Counted from the stretch's first letter, positions 17,634-26,269 are shown. The stretch: 64,000 nt of DNA from Leifsonia sp. EB41 (GCF_041262565.1 NZ_JBGCCJ010000001.1:3162001-3226000), one strand, 5' to 3'. Made by a program: numbers and translations. The notes: a model not told the origin generated them from the letters alone.

Positions 17634-18863
17634 GTGACCACCGTCGTGCATCCCGGCGACTCGCTCACCGGCCGCCAGCGCTTGGCGTACATCCTGATCC
17701 TCGGCGCGCTCACCGCACTCGGGCCGTTCACGATCGACATGTACCTCCCTGCGCTGCCGACGCTGGAGTCCGACTTCCACGTCTCCACCGCGATGATCCA
17801 GCTCACGCTCACGGCGACCACGATCGGGTTCGGCCTCGGCCAGCTCCTGGTCGGCCCGTGGTCGGACAAGATCGGCCGCCGCATCCCACTCATCGCCGCG
17901 ACCGGCGTCCACATCTTCGCGTGTCTCGCCGCGGCGATCGCGCCCAACGTCGAGCTGCTCGGCATCGCCCGCGCGCTGATGGGAATCGGCGCCGCCGCCG
18001 GCGGTGTCGTCGCGATGGCGATGGTCCGCGACCTGTTCGGCGGACGTCCGCTTGTGCGGATGCTGAGCAGACTCGCGCTCGTCAACGGGCTCGCCCCCGT
18101 TCTCGCCCCGGTGCTCGGCTCGTGGCTGCTGCTGGTCATGCCGTGGCGGGGCATCTTCGTCGTGCTCGCCTGCTACGGCGTGTTCGTACTCGGGTGCGTG
18201 TCGCTGTGGATCGCCGAGACCCTCCCGAAGGCGCGCAGGCACGACGCGGGCCACTCGACGGTCGGTCAGCGCTACCGCTCGGTGCTGAGCGACCGGGTGT
18301 TCGTCGGCATCGCGATCGTGGGAGCCGCGAACTTCACCGGGCTGTTCTCGTACCTGTCGGCGAGCCCCTTCATCTTCCAGGAGCTCTACGCGTTCACGCC
18401 GCAGGAGTACGGCCTCCTGTTCGCGGTCAACTCGATCGGCATCATCATCGGCGTGCAGTCGGCGGCGCGCCTGACCAAGTACGTCGGACCGCAGTGGATC
18501 CTCGCCGTCTCGACAGTCGTGATGTTCCTGGCGTCGGTCGCGATCGTCGTACTCGACCAGGCCCACGCCGGGCTCTGGGGTGTGGCGATCCCGCTGTGGT
18601 TCTTCATCGCGGCCTGCGGTTTCGGCTTCCCGTGCGTGCAGGTGCTCGCGCTGAACAACCACGGCCACGAGGCCGGGACGGCGGCGAGCCTGCTCGGCGC
18701 GCTCAATTTCGGCGCCGCGGGCGTGTTCTCGCCGATCGTCGGTCTGCTCGGCACCGGAAGCGCGGGGCCGATGGGCGCGATGATGGCGATCTGCGCCGCG
18801 GTGTCCATCGGGTCGCTGTGGCTGATCGTGCGGCCGCGGACGGTGCCGGCGCTCGCGCACTGA
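17634..18863 (+). CDS. Bcr/CflA-type multidrug MFS transporter
   Basis: A 409-residue, 12-TM proton antiporter of the DHA1 family. The first segment ends in GPFTIDMYLPALPTLESDF, the characteristic Bcr/CflA block, and the TM2-TM3 loop has GPWSDKIGRRIPLI. Such pumps export chloramphenicol, bicyclomycin, sulphonamides or related compounds. GTG 17634 follows AGAAGGACTCTTTC. The frame is open upstream through the leader, but that part has no family similarity. The terminator-bearing leader suggests inducible expression. Confidence 0.9.
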   Translation: MTTVVHPGDSLTGRQRLAYILILGALTALGPFTIDMYLPALPTLESDFHVSTAMIQLTLTATTIGFGLGQLLVGPWSDKIGRRIPLIAATGVHIFACLAAAIAPNVELLGIARALMGIGAAAGGVVAMAMVRDLFGGRPLVRMLSRLALVNGLAPVLAPVLGSWLLLVMPWRGIFVVLACYGVFVLGCVSLWIAETLPKARRHDAGHSTVGQRYRSVLSDRVFVGIAIVGAANFTGLFSYLSASPFIFQELYAFTPQEYGLLFAVNSIGIIIGVQSAARLTKYVGPQWILAVSTVVMFLASVAIVVLDQAHAGLWGVAIPLWFFIAACGFGFPCVQVLALNNHGHEAGTAASLLGALNFGAAGVFSPIVGLLGTGSAGPMGAMMAICAAVSIGSLWLIVRPRTVPALAH

Positions 18864-18899
18864 CGCGGCCGGCCCTGCGCGTGGCGGTACCGTGATCCC

Positions 18900-19589
18900 A
18901 TGACCGCGACGCCGCCCCTCCACAAAGCCGCGCGCATACAGCGCCGGTGGCCGCTGATCTCGGCGTCGGTGGCCATCGGCCTCGTGCTGCTGCTGGGCGG
19001 GATCATCGCGTTCCGGCCGACCGAGCCGTTCGCCATCGACCTGAAGTGGATGGCGGAGGTGGTCGAGCACCGGTCGCCGGTGTGGACCGTCCCCGCCCTG
19101 TTCTTCAACTGGGTCGGCGGCGGGATCGTCGGCTCGGTTGTGATCCCCGTGGTGATCTTCCTCCTGCTGCTGGCGTTCCGGAGGCCGTGGGGCGCCGGCT
19201 TCTTCGCGATCGCGAGCGTCGTGTCGGTGATCTGCGTGCAGGTCCTCAAGCTCACGGTCGGCCGGGCGCGTCCGTCGGAGATCCTGGTGGTCGCCGATCC
19301 GGGTTCATTCCCGTCCGGGCATACGGCGAACGCGGCGACGATGGCGGTCGTGTTCGGCATCCTGTTCCCGCGGGTCTGGGTGTGGTGCGTGGGCGGCGCG
19401 TGGGCGATGCTGATGGCGATCAGCCGCACCTACCTCGGCGCGCACTGGCTGAGCGACACGATCGGCGGCCTCCTGCTCGGCGCGGGCGTCGCGGTCATCG
19501 TGTGGGCGCCGCTGGCATACAAGCTGGCGGAGGAGAGCACGCGGCCGCACCCGTTCTTCCTCAGTGCGGCGGGCCGGGCGAAGACGTAG
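18900..19589 (+). CDS. PAP2-family membrane phosphatase
   Basis: A 229-residue membrane protein with about six hydrophobic segments and the complete three-part PAP2 active site: KLTVGRARP near residue 120, PSGHT near 138 and SRTYLGAHWLSD near 178. It probably dephosphorylates undecaprenyl pyrophosphate or phosphatidic acid on the outer membrane face. ATG 18900 lies 37 bases after the MFS stop. Its 3' end overlaps the convergent kinase gene by 29 bases. Confidence 0.93.
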   Translation: MTATPPLHKAARIQRRWPLISASVAIGLVLLLGGIIAFRPTEPFAIDLKWMAEVVEHRSPVWTVPALFFNWVGGGIVGSVVIPVVIFLLLLAFRRPWGAGFFAIASVVSVICVQVLKLTVGRARPSEILVVADPGSFPSGHTANAATMAVVFGILFPRVWVWCVGGAWAMLMAISRTYLGAHWLSDTIGGLLLGAGVAVIVWAPLAYKLAEESTRPHPFFLSAAGRAKT

Positions 19590-20430
19590 CAGGAAGGGCG
19601 TCCAGCGCCCGCATCGCCGCGATGCCCATCCCCACCGCGATCGTCGCATCGCCGGCAGAGCGCTCCGACCATGCCGCTGAGAGCCCGGCCCAGGCGAGCG
19701 CCCAGCGCAGCATCCGCCGCCGCGCGATCCCGGTCTCCGCCGCGATCACCGCCACGGTCCGCTCGAGCCGTCCCGGCATGAGCGCCACGTCCGCCGACGG
19801 GTTGCAGAGGATGTTCGCGAAGTCGAAGCCCGGATCGCCGTGGACGTGCTTGGGGTCGATCGCGAGCCAGCCGTCTCCGGCGAAGTCCAGCACGTTGCCG
19901 TGGTGGAGGTCGCCGTGCAGCACCACGTCGCCCTCCGGAGAGGCGAGCAGCGCCCGAGCCTCGGCGGCAGCGCGGGCGAACATTCCGTCATGGGCATGCG
20001 GACGATCGGTGGCGTGCTCGAAGAGCTCGGCGAACCAGCGCGGGAGGCCGACCAGCCCGTCCGGTCGCGGCCGGTCGGTCACCGTGTGCAGGCGAAGGGC
20101 GGCGCGGCAGAGGATGCGAGTCGCCTCGTCGTCCCCGTCCGGGCCGGAGGCCGCCAGCGACTCCAGCGAGCGCCCGCCGGTCGCACGCACGAGCACGAGC
20201 GCGTCGCCCTCCGCGACGAGCACCGGCGCCGCGCCGCGGCCGTCCCACCAGCGGAGCACGCGTCCGCCCGCGGCCTCCTCGGGGTGCGTCGCCAGCTTGA
20301 GGAACGCCGCCCGGCCCTCCAGGCGCACCGGTTGCAGCACGCTCGACGGCGTGGCGAAGGCTGCACCGTCCGGTGTCAGCGCCCAGCGCGCCCGCCACGG
20401 CGCGAGCAGGGCGTCGGGATCCCGCGCCAT
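19561..20430 (-). CDS. Aminoglycoside/hydroxyurea phosphotransferase, APH(6)-like
   Basis: A 289-residue protein kinase-like phosphotransferase. The catalytic loop LHGDLHHGNVL (His172, Asp174, Asn179) and the metal motif WLAIDPKHVHGDPGFDFAN (Asp192) match APH(6) streptomycin kinases and hydroxyurea kinases. Length fits the family. ATG 20430 overlaps the stop of the upstream AraC-type gene (ATGA), so the two are translationally coupled. Chromosomal members are often not strong resistance genes; the true substrate is uncertain. Confidence 0.88.
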   Translation of the reverse strand: MARDPDALLAPWRARWALTPDGAAFATPSSVLQPVRLEGRAAFLKLATHPEEAAGGRVLRWWDGRGAAPVLVAEGDALVLVRATGGRSLESLAASGPDGDDEATRILCRAALRLHTVTDRPRPDGLVGLPRWFAELFEHATDRPHAHDGMFARAAAEARALLASPEGDVVLHGDLHHGNVLDFAGDGWLAIDPKHVHGDPGFDFANILCNPSADVALMPGRLERTVAVIAAETGIARRRMLRWALAWAGLSAAWSERSAGDATIAVGMGIAAMRALDALPATSSPGPPH

Positions 20431-21263
20431 CAGGTCCGCCTGCTCTCGGCCGCGTACGCCCCGGGCGTCACGCCGATCACGGCTTTGAACTCCCGGTTGA
20501 AGTGCGCCTGATCCGCGTACCCCAGCTCCACCGCCAGGCGGGCGAGCGCGGGAGGCTCCGGCTCGCGAAGAGCCGCAGCGGCCTCCTGCAGCCGGTAGCG
20601 CTGGATGAGCCACTTCGGCCCGAACCCGATGTGTCCGGCGACGAGCCGCTGCAAGTGCCGAACGCCGATCCCGAACCGGTCGGCGAGTTGCTCCACCCGA
20701 CGCAGGTCGCGGTCCGACTCGACCGCGGCGACGATAGCGTCGACCAGTCGCGCGTCGGCGTCAGGGATCGGGAGGTCGCGCAGGGCGGCCTCGATGACCG
20801 CGACCGCGGCCTCCGCGTCGTCGTGGGCGAGGCATTCGCGCACCGCGCCGACCGTGGCGGTCAGCGTCCGCGCTGCGTGCGGTTCCAGCGCCTCCAGCGG
20901 GATCGCCGGGGGTGCCCCGCGCAGCGAGGCTCCCACCCACTGCCGTGCAACGCCCGGCCGCAGCATCGCGCCGAACGCCCAGCCGTCGCCGGTCAGCGTC
21001 CTCCCGGACAGCCCGCGGCTCGCCCGGAACAGCGACGCGGTGTCCGCCTCGATCACGACGTTCGCGGTCGGGTACTCCAGCACCGCCTCGCGCACGCTCG
21101 CGCCGCCGGGCAGAGACCACCGCGGCAGCCAGTAGTGCCGCACGAACGCGGTCGCCGCCTCACCAGGCACGCGTCGCTCGATCCGGACGGGCGCGGCGGG
21201 CGCGTCCGCTCCGGGGGTGAGCCGGCCTTTGCTCAGCGGCCCAGCGACGGTGGACGAGGTCAC
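20430..21263 (-). CDS. AraC-family transcriptional regulator
   Basis: A 277-residue regulator whose last 90 residues form the AraC double helix-turn-helix: VEQLADRFGIGVRHLQRLVAGHI and then LARLAVELGYADQAHFNREFKAVIGVTPGAY. The N-terminal part resembles the DUF6597-type domain seen in actinobacterial AraC proteins. The start ATG at 21263 lies 17 bases from the divergent GNAT start. It is translationally coupled to the APH(6)-like kinase, which it may control. Confidence 0.9.
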   Translation of the reverse strand: MTSSTVAGPLSKGRLTPGADAPAAPVRIERRVPGEAATAFVRHYWLPRWSLPGGASVREAVLEYPTANVVIEADTASLFRASRGLSGRTLTGDGWAFGAMLRPGVARQWVGASLRGAPPAIPLEALEPHAARTLTATVGAVRECLAHDDAEAAVAVIEAALRDLPIPDADARLVDAIVAAVESDRDLRRVEQLADRFGIGVRHLQRLVAGHIGFGPKWLIQRYRLQEAAAALREPEPPALARLAVELGYADQAHFNREFKAVIGVTPGAYAAESRRT

Positions 21264-21280
21264 GCTGCCATACTTTCACG

Positions 21281-21889
21281 GTGACTTCGATCCGACCGTA
21301 CCGTCCGGCCGACCGCGCGGACGTCTACGACATCTGCGTGCGGACGGGGGCGAGCGGCGCGGACGCCCGCGGGGTGTATTCAAGCGACGACCTCCTGCCC
21401 GACGTCTTCGCGGGGCCCTACGTGGAGTACCAGCCGGACCTCGCGTTCGTGGTCGACACCGGCGACCGGGTCGCAGGCTACGTGATCGCGGTCGCGGACA
21501 GCCACGCGTTCGCCGACTGGTACGACGAGAACTGGCTGCCCGGGTTCCGCGAGCGCTACCCGGTGGAGGCGGCGCCCACCGCGAAGGAGCGCGAGGCGAT
21601 CGGTTTCGGGCTCGACCAGCACGAGGCGATCGTCCCGGAGGCCGACCGGTACCCCGCGCACCTGCACATCGACCTGCTGCCCGAGCTGCAGGGCCGGGGC
21701 TTCGGGCGCCGGCTCATCCGGGAGCTCCTCGGCGCGCTGAACGATCGCGGCGTGCCCGGCGTGTTCCTCCGGATGTCGCCCACCAACGCGGGTGCGATGG
21801 CGTTCTACCGCCGGCTCGGCTTCGAGGAGCTGCCCTCCAGCCGGCCAGACGCGCCTGCACTGGCCATCGCGACGACCGCGGAGGTCTGA
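21281..21889 (+). CDS. GNAT-family N-acetyltransferase
   Basis: A 202-residue acyl-CoA-dependent acetyltransferase. N-terminal TSIRPYRPADRADVYDICV is the first GNAT strand and helix; the acetyl-CoA loop is in ELQGRGFGRRLIRELL near residue 145, followed by SPTNAGAMAFYRRLGFEEL. The loop between is longer than in minimal GNATs and resembles O-GlcNAcase-associated acetyltransferases of actinobacteria. GTG 21281 is the only start near the conserved strand. Divergent from the AraC-type gene. Confidence 0.88.
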   Translation: MTSIRPYRPADRADVYDICVRTGASGADARGVYSSDDLLPDVFAGPYVEYQPDLAFVVDTGDRVAGYVIAVADSHAFADWYDENWLPGFRERYPVEAAPTAKEREAIGFGLDQHEAIVPEADRYPAHLHIDLLPELQGRGFGRRLIRELLGALNDRGVPGVFLRMSPTNAGAMAFYRRLGFEELPSSRPDAPALAIATTAEV

Positions 21890-21895
21890 GCGGCC

Positions 21896-22456
21896 CTAAC
21901 GGAACCGCGGCATCCGCTCGAACCAGTACAGCAGCTCGGGCGAGCGGCGCCGGAGCTGGGTCATGGTAAGGAAGTCCTCCGGCCGCGTCACCGGCACGTC
22001 GAACTCCTCGGCGACCAGCTCCATGTCGTCAACCGACCAGAACTGTCCGCGCATCCGGATGAGCACCCTGCCGTCGTGGTCGGTGATGAAGAGCTGGGGC
22101 AGGGTGTCCAGCGTGCTGCCGTCGTAGAGGCGCACCATCAGGATGGAGCCGACGTCGGCGGATCGCACGAACCGGGTGCCGCCGAAGAAGCCGCGCTCCC
22201 GGACGCCGTCCGGCTGGATCGTGATGGTCGCGCTGAGGAACGCGTACACACCGAGGATCGTCCCCAGGACGACCAGCACGTGGGCGGACAGGACGTACTT
22301 CCAGTCGCCGTCCGGGATGGTGAGCCAGTAGAGCACCGCGAACACCGGAGTGGTCAGCGCGAGCACGGCGGTGAGCCCGCGCGCGAACAGGTCGCGATGC
22401 GGGCGAAGTACGGTCCCCCTCGACACGTCCGTGTCGACCCCCTGATGGTTGCTCAT
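21896..22456 (-). CDS. Membrane protein with PH-like domain, unknown function
   Basis: A 186-residue protein. Two hydrophobic helices (residues about 28-47 and 54-74) precede a beta-rich cytoplasmic domain (ITIQPDGVRERGFFGGTRFVRSADVGSI), similar in pattern to bacterial PH-like (bPH2/YdbT-type) domains. The C-terminal 40 residues are charged. ATG 22456 overlaps the stop of the upstream small membrane-protein gene (ATGA). No enzyme motif is visible. Confidence 0.7.
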   Translation of the reverse strand: MSNHQGVDTDVSRGTVLRPHRDLFARGLTAVLALTTPVFAVLYWLTIPDGDWKYVLSAHVLVVLGTILGVYAFLSATITIQPDGVRERGFFGGTRFVRSADVGSILMVRLYDGSTLDTLPQLFITDHDGRVLIRMRGQFWSVDDMELVAEEFDVPVTRPEDFLTMTQLRRRSPELLYWFERMPRFR

Positions 22457-22686
22457 CAGGTCGAGTTTGACGGATTCCCCGGGTCGTTTGTAGCGGCATT
22501 TTGGGGGACACGGCGCTCGACCTCTGCGAGGTGCTTGACGCGCAGCGAACGCACCCGGAAGGCCGACAGGATCGTCGCCAGCACGCCCACGGCGAACAGG
22601 ATCACCGTGGCGAGATCGTGCATCGAGCGGCCGATCAGCAGGGTCACCGCAGCGAGCGCCACGGTGGCGCAGAGCTGGGAGAGCAT
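22456..22686 (-). CDS. Small two-helix membrane protein, unknown function
   Basis: About 76 residues with hydrophobic helices at the N-terminus (LCATVALAAVTLLIG) and again after a short MHDLATV loop, then a basic tail. ATG 22686 is preferred because GGGAG lies 11 bases upstream; ATGs at 22704 and 22734 would give longer forms. It is translationally coupled to the PH-like membrane protein, so the two probably form one small complex or pathway. Confidence 0.6.
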   Translation of the reverse strand: MLSQLCATVALAAVTLLIGRSMHDLATVILFAVGVLATILSAFRVRSLRVKHLAEVERRVPQNAATNDPGNPSNST

Positions 22687-22740
22687 TTTGCCGGTCACTC
22701 CCATATCTAACATGCAGGACGGCTGTCGAGCCAAATCCGG

Positions 22741-24246
22741 TCAGCCGAGTGCGACGGCCGTCCAGGAGACCGGGGGCAGCTCCACGGTCAGCACGCCGTC
22801 CGCGAGAGTCGCCGTGGAATTCGTGCGCGGCACGACGCGCTCGGGCTCGGCGAGCGTGTTCTTCGCGTACACGTCGTGGTCGAACAGGCTCAGCGCCTCC
22901 CGTACCACGGTCGCGCCCAGGTCGCGGAGGTCGATCGTGACCGTCTCCGTCTCGGTGAGGCTGCGGTTCACAAGGAACACCGCCGACGCGCCGGTCGCCG
23001 CGTCGTGTGTCGCGACCGCGTCCACGACGTCGGCCGTCCCGTGCACCGCGGTCTCGTAGCTGCCGGTGCGGACGGCCGGGCGCAGCACCTCGCCGCGCGC
23101 GAGCCGGCTCGTGACCGAGAACGCGAAGAACGTGGTCTGCCGCCAGGCCGCGCCGCCCGGCTCGGTCATGATCGGCGCGATCACGTTGACGAGCTGGGCG
23201 AGGGAGGCGCTGCGCACCCGATCGTGGTTCTTCAGCAGGGTGATCAGGAGGTTGCCGACGACCACCGCGTCGGCGACCGAGTAGACGTCCTCCAACTGAC
23301 GAGGGGCGACGCGCCATTCGTCGTTGACCTCCTCGGAGGCCTGGTGCTCGTCGAGGTACCAGACGTTCCACTCGTCGAACGAGATGGCGATCTTCTTGGC
23401 GCTCTTGCGCTTGCTGCCCACGTGGTCGGCTGCCGCGACGACCGTGTCGATGAAGTACTGCATGTCCACCGAGGAGGCCAGGAACGACCCGAGGTCGCCG
23501 CGGCGCTCCTGGTAGTACGCGTGCGCGGAGATGAAGTCGACGTTGTCGTAGGCGTGCTCCAGGACCGTGCGCTCCCAGTCGCCGAAGGTCGGCATCCCGG
23601 AGCCGGACGACCCGCAGGCGACGAGTTCGAGGTGCCGGTCGGCCGCCTTCATCGCCTGGGCGGTGCGGGCGGCGAGCTTTCCGTAGTCGTCGGCGGTCAG
23701 GTAGCCGGTCTGCCAGGGGCCGTCCATCTCGTTACCGAGGCACCACATCCGGATGCCGTGCGGTTCGACCGTGCCGTTGGCGATCCGCTGATCGCTGAGC
23801 GCGGTGCCGGACGGATGATTGGCGTACTCCAGGAGGTCGAGCGCCTCCTCGATCCCGCGGGTGCCGAGGTTCACGGCGAGCATCAGCTCGGAGCCGGTCA
23901 GCTTCAGCCAGCGCGAGAACTCGTCCAGGCCGACCTGGTTGGTCTCCAGGGAATGCCAGGCGAGGTCGCGGCGCACCGGGCGCTGCTCGCGCGGGCCGAC
24001 GCTGTCCTCCCAGCGGAACCCGGAGACGAAGTTGCCCCCGGGGTAGCGGATGGTGGTCGCGCCGAGCTCCTTCACCAACTCGACCACGTCGAGGCGGAAG
24101 CCGTCCTCGTTCGCGGTCGGGTGCCCCGGCTCGTAGATGCCGTCGTAGACGCAGCGGCCGAGGTGCTCGACGAACGATCCGAAGATGCGCCGATCGATCG
24201 CGGCCACGCGGGCGGAGCGGTCGAGGGTGATGGTGGTCTCGGGCAT
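22741..24246 (-). CDS. abfA: Alpha-L-arabinofuranosidase, GH51
   Basis: A 501-residue intracellular GH51 retaining enzyme that releases L-arabinose from arabinan and arabinoxylan oligosaccharides. Blocks seen: FGSFVEHLGRCVYDGIYEP at the N-terminus, IRYPGGNFVSGFRWEDSVGP near 66, acid/base Glu173 in WCLGNEMDGPWQ and nucleophile Glu292 in ISFDEWNVWY. No signal peptide. ATG 24246 follows GAGGAAGCAGCC; an upstream in-frame ATG would lie across the operator. An operator palindrome lies 24 bases upstream, shared with the neighbouring LacI gene. Confidence 0.96.
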   Translation of the reverse strand: MPETTITLDRSARVAAIDRRIFGSFVEHLGRCVYDGIYEPGHPTANEDGFRLDVVELVKELGATTIRYPGGNFVSGFRWEDSVGPREQRPVRRDLAWHSLETNQVGLDEFSRWLKLTGSELMLAVNLGTRGIEEALDLLEYANHPSGTALSDQRIANGTVEPHGIRMWCLGNEMDGPWQTGYLTADDYGKLAARTAQAMKAADRHLELVACGSSGSGMPTFGDWERTVLEHAYDNVDFISAHAYYQERRGDLGSFLASSVDMQYFIDTVVAAADHVGSKRKSAKKIAISFDEWNVWYLDEHQASEEVNDEWRVAPRQLEDVYSVADAVVVGNLLITLLKNHDRVRSASLAQLVNVIAPIMTEPGGAAWRQTTFFAFSVTSRLARGEVLRPAVRTGSYETAVHGTADVVDAVATHDAATGASAVFLVNRSLTETETVTIDLRDLGATVVREALSLFDHDVYAKNTLAEPERVVPRTNSTATLADGVLTVELPPVSWTAVALG

Positions 24247-24269
24247 GGCTGCTTCCTCTTCGTGCGTAT

Positions 24270-24281
24270 TACAACGTTGTA
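24270..24281. promoter_or_regulatory. Operator TACAACGTTGTA upstream of abfA
   Basis: A perfect 12-bp palindrome 24 bases before the abfA start. Nearly the same site occurs at 25437-25448 before the adjacent LacI-family gene, so the repressor very likely controls both. Confidence 0.8.
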
Positions 24282-24330
24282 CAGACATGATCGCGGGCGG
24301 ATGTGACCGTGTCAAACGGAGTTCGCCGAA

Positions 24331-24379
24331 GGGCACGTAAACGCCCCTATAACGGCCTTTTAGGGGCGTTTACGTGCCC
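24331..24379. repeat. Inverted repeat, second copy of the 1552-1600 element
   Basis: Perfect arms GGGCACGTAAACGCCCCTA (24331-24349) and their reverse complement (24361-24379). Sequence and flanks (CGAAGGGCACGT ... ACGTGCCCCTCGA) match the element at 1552-1600. It lies after the 3' end of the LacI gene at 24389 and upstream of abfA on the same strand, so it may terminate the repressor transcript. Confidence 0.75.
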
Positions 24380-24388
24380 CTCGACGGG

Positions 24389-25402
24389 TCAAAGAGCGGT
24401 GGACTCGCGGGGGACGAGGCGGTAGGGGACGAGGACGCGCTCCGGCGTGAACGGCGCAGGGCCGCCCTCGATACGGCGCACCAGCAGGTCGACCGCCGTC
24501 CGGGCGATCTCGGCGCGGCCGGGGTCGATCGTGGAGAGCGTCGGCATGGAGTACTGCGTCTCGTCGATGTCGTCGAAGCCGATGAGGGCCACGTCCTCCG
24601 GGACGCGGACGCCGGCCTCCTGCAGTGCGCGCAGCGCGCCGAGGGCGATCGCGTCGTTGAACGCCACGACCGCGTCGAACCGGACGCCGCCGGCCAGGAG
24701 GTCGCGCATGGCCTCCGCCCCGTTGCGCCGGAGCCAGGAGCCGACGGGCACGATCAGCTCCTCGTCGGAGGGGAGCCCCGCCGCCGCCAGGGCCGCGCGG
24801 TAGCCGTCCAGGCGCAGCGCGGCGGACCCGATGGCCTCTCCCGGATGCGCGCCGAATGCCACCACGCGGCGCCGGCCGAGCCCGAGGACGTGATCGGTCG
24901 CGGCGCGGGCGCCCTCGCTGTTGCGCATCGTGACGTGGTCGCGCGGCCCGGTGAAGATGCGCTCGCCGAGCAGCACGACGGGGAGGGGCATCGCGGCGAT
25001 GACGTCCTCGTCGTCCTGGTCGAGGGCGAGGACGCTGTAGAGCACGCCGTCGACGAGTTGGGGCCGGGGCCGGCGCAGAGCGGCGATCTCGTGGTCCCTG
25101 TCGTCGCCGAACTGCTCGATCAGCACCGAGAGCCCGTGCTCGGCGGCCGCCCGCATGACGGCGTCGGCGAGCTCGGCGAAGTAGGCGTTCCGGAGGTCGG
25201 GGATCATGAGCGCGATGACGTTGGTGCGCCCCGACCGCAGGTTCCGCGCCGAGAGGTTCGGCGTGTACCCGAGTGCGGCGATCGCGTCGTGCACGCGCCT
25301 CCGGGTCTCGTCCCGCACGTAGGGATGGTCGTTGACGACGTTCGACACGGTCTTGATCGACACCCCGGCCAGGCGGGCGACGTCGTGCAGGGTCACGGCC
25401 AC
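24389..25402 (-). CDS. LacI-family repressor of the arabinofuranosidase
   Basis: A 337-residue LacI protein: helix-turn-helix VTLHDVARLAGVSIKTVSNVVNDHP at residues 3-27, then an effector-binding domain ending GFDDIDETQYSMPTLSTIDP. GTG 25402 is preferred because GGGAG lies five bases upstream; GTG 25408 or 25396 are possible. It lies upstream of abfA in the same direction, and both have an ACAACGTTG-type operator, so it most likely represses itself and abfA until arabinose or an arabino-oligosaccharide binds. Confidence 0.92.
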   Translation of the reverse strand: MAVTLHDVARLAGVSIKTVSNVVNDHPYVRDETRRRVHDAIAALGYTPNLSARNLRSGRTNVIALMIPDLRNAYFAELADAVMRAAAEHGLSVLIEQFGDDRDHEIAALRRPRPQLVDGVLYSVLALDQDDEDVIAAMPLPVVLLGERIFTGPRDHVTMRNSEGARAATDHVLGLGRRRVVAFGAHPGEAIGSAALRLDGYRAALAAAGLPSDEELIVPVGSWLRRNGAEAMRDLLAGGVRFDAVVAFNDAIALGALRALQEAGVRVPEDVALIGFDDIDETQYSMPTLSTIDPGRAEIARTAVDLLVRRIEGGPAPFTPERVLVPYRLVPRESTAL

Positions 25403-25436
25403 GCGCACTCCCGTCTGTTGCCGGTCGGCACGACCT

Positions 25437-25448
25437 TACAACGTTGCA
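25437..25448. promoter_or_regulatory. Operator TACAACGTTGCA upstream of the LacI gene
   Basis: Eleven of twelve bases match the abfA operator. It lies about 35 bases before the repressor start, which fits autoregulation, and between that gene and the end of the TetR gene. Confidence 0.75.
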
Positions 25449-25470
25449 CGGGTGCAGCGCCGCCGGCCGA

Positions 25471-26115
25471 TCAGGCGCCCCGCACGTACGTGGTCAGCCC
25501 CGGCCCCGGCCGCAGCACCCCGTTCACGATCGCCTCGATGGCGAACTCGCTGGCACCCGCGAGGTCGACCGACGTCGGATCGAGCAGCCACTGCAGCTGG
25601 AGGCCGTCCATCACCGCGAGGATGGACGCCGCTGCCCGGTCGATCGTGTCCGGATCGGTCACGCCCTCCTGTGCGCAGAGCGCGCGGAACGCGGCGTCGA
25701 CCTCGGCCCGGAGGTTGCGGTACCGCTCCTGGAAGTAGGCCGTCGCCGGGTGGCCCTCGGTGACCGACTCCGCCGACAGCACGGTGAAGACCTGGACGAT
25801 CCCCGGCCGCTGCGCGTTGCGCTGCGCGGTGCCGACGAGGTGGGCGAAAAGCGCTGGGCCACCGGGGATGTGCTGGTCGGCGAGGTGGGCGACGTCGTCC
25901 CGGTCGCGGAACTCCAGCACCTCCAGGAGCAGGTTGTTCTTGGACCCGAAGTGGTGCAGGACGCCGGCGTGCGTCATCCCGACCTGGTCGGCGATGTCGG
26001 CGAGTGTGCCGTTCGTGGAGCCTTTGGCGCCGAAGGTCTCGATCGCCGCGCGCAGGATGTCGATGCGCTTCTGCTCGGTCTCCGGACGCGTTCCGGTGCT
26101 GCTGCCGATGGCCAT
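25471..26115 (-). CDS. TetR-family transcriptional regulator
   Basis: A 214-residue TetR protein. The N-terminal helix-turn-helix spans residues about 18-62 (ILRAAIETFGAKG and LADIADQVGMTHAGVLHHFGSKNNLLLEVL). The C-terminal domain resembles TetR_C proteins of actinobacterial sugar operons. It is divergent from an Opp-type ABC operon with a GH3 glycosidase; the 28-bp inverted repeat in the shared 154-base region is its probable operator. ATG 26115 is the first start and places the helix-turn-helix correctly. Confidence 0.9.
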   Translation of the reverse strand: MAIGSSTGTRPETEQKRIDILRAAIETFGAKGSTNGTLADIADQVGMTHAGVLHHFGSKNNLLLEVLEFRDRDDVAHLADQHIPGGPALFAHLVGTAQRNAQRPGIVQVFTVLSAESVTEGHPATAYFQERYRNLRAEVDAAFRALCAQEGVTDPDTIDRAAASILAVMDGLQLQWLLDPTSVDLAGASEFAIEAIVNGVLRPGPGLTTYVRGA

Positions 26116-26177
26116 TTCCGTCGCTCCTGCCGTGCTGGTTGCGGCCGAGCTTACCAGCCAGTAACCTCACCTCAACC

Positions 26178-26205
26178 AACTTGCTTTCTGACCAGTAAGC
26201 AAGTT
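26178..26205. promoter_or_regulatory. 28-bp inverted repeat, probable TetR operator
   Basis: AACTTGCTT and AAGCAAGTT form perfect 9-bp arms around a 10-base centre (TCTGACCAGT). A related half motif CAGTAAC lies at 26158-26164. The site is between divergent TetR and substrate-binding-protein genes, 65 bases before the latter. Confidence 0.75.
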
Positions 26206-26269
26206 ATCGTCAGCCGACATTCCGCAGCACCAAGGGCACAACGGATGTGCCCGCCACGAAGGAGAAGCA

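Noticed and set aside
17380-17637. Short plus-strand frame over the leader as a leader-peptide gene
   Set aside because: It crosses the inverted repeat and both hairpins and has no ribosome site.
22457-23371. N-terminal extension of the PH-like membrane protein frame to about 490 residues
   Set aside because: Overlaps abfA on the same strand with Arg/Gly-rich nonsense; ATG 22456 gives a clean protein coupled to the upstream small gene.
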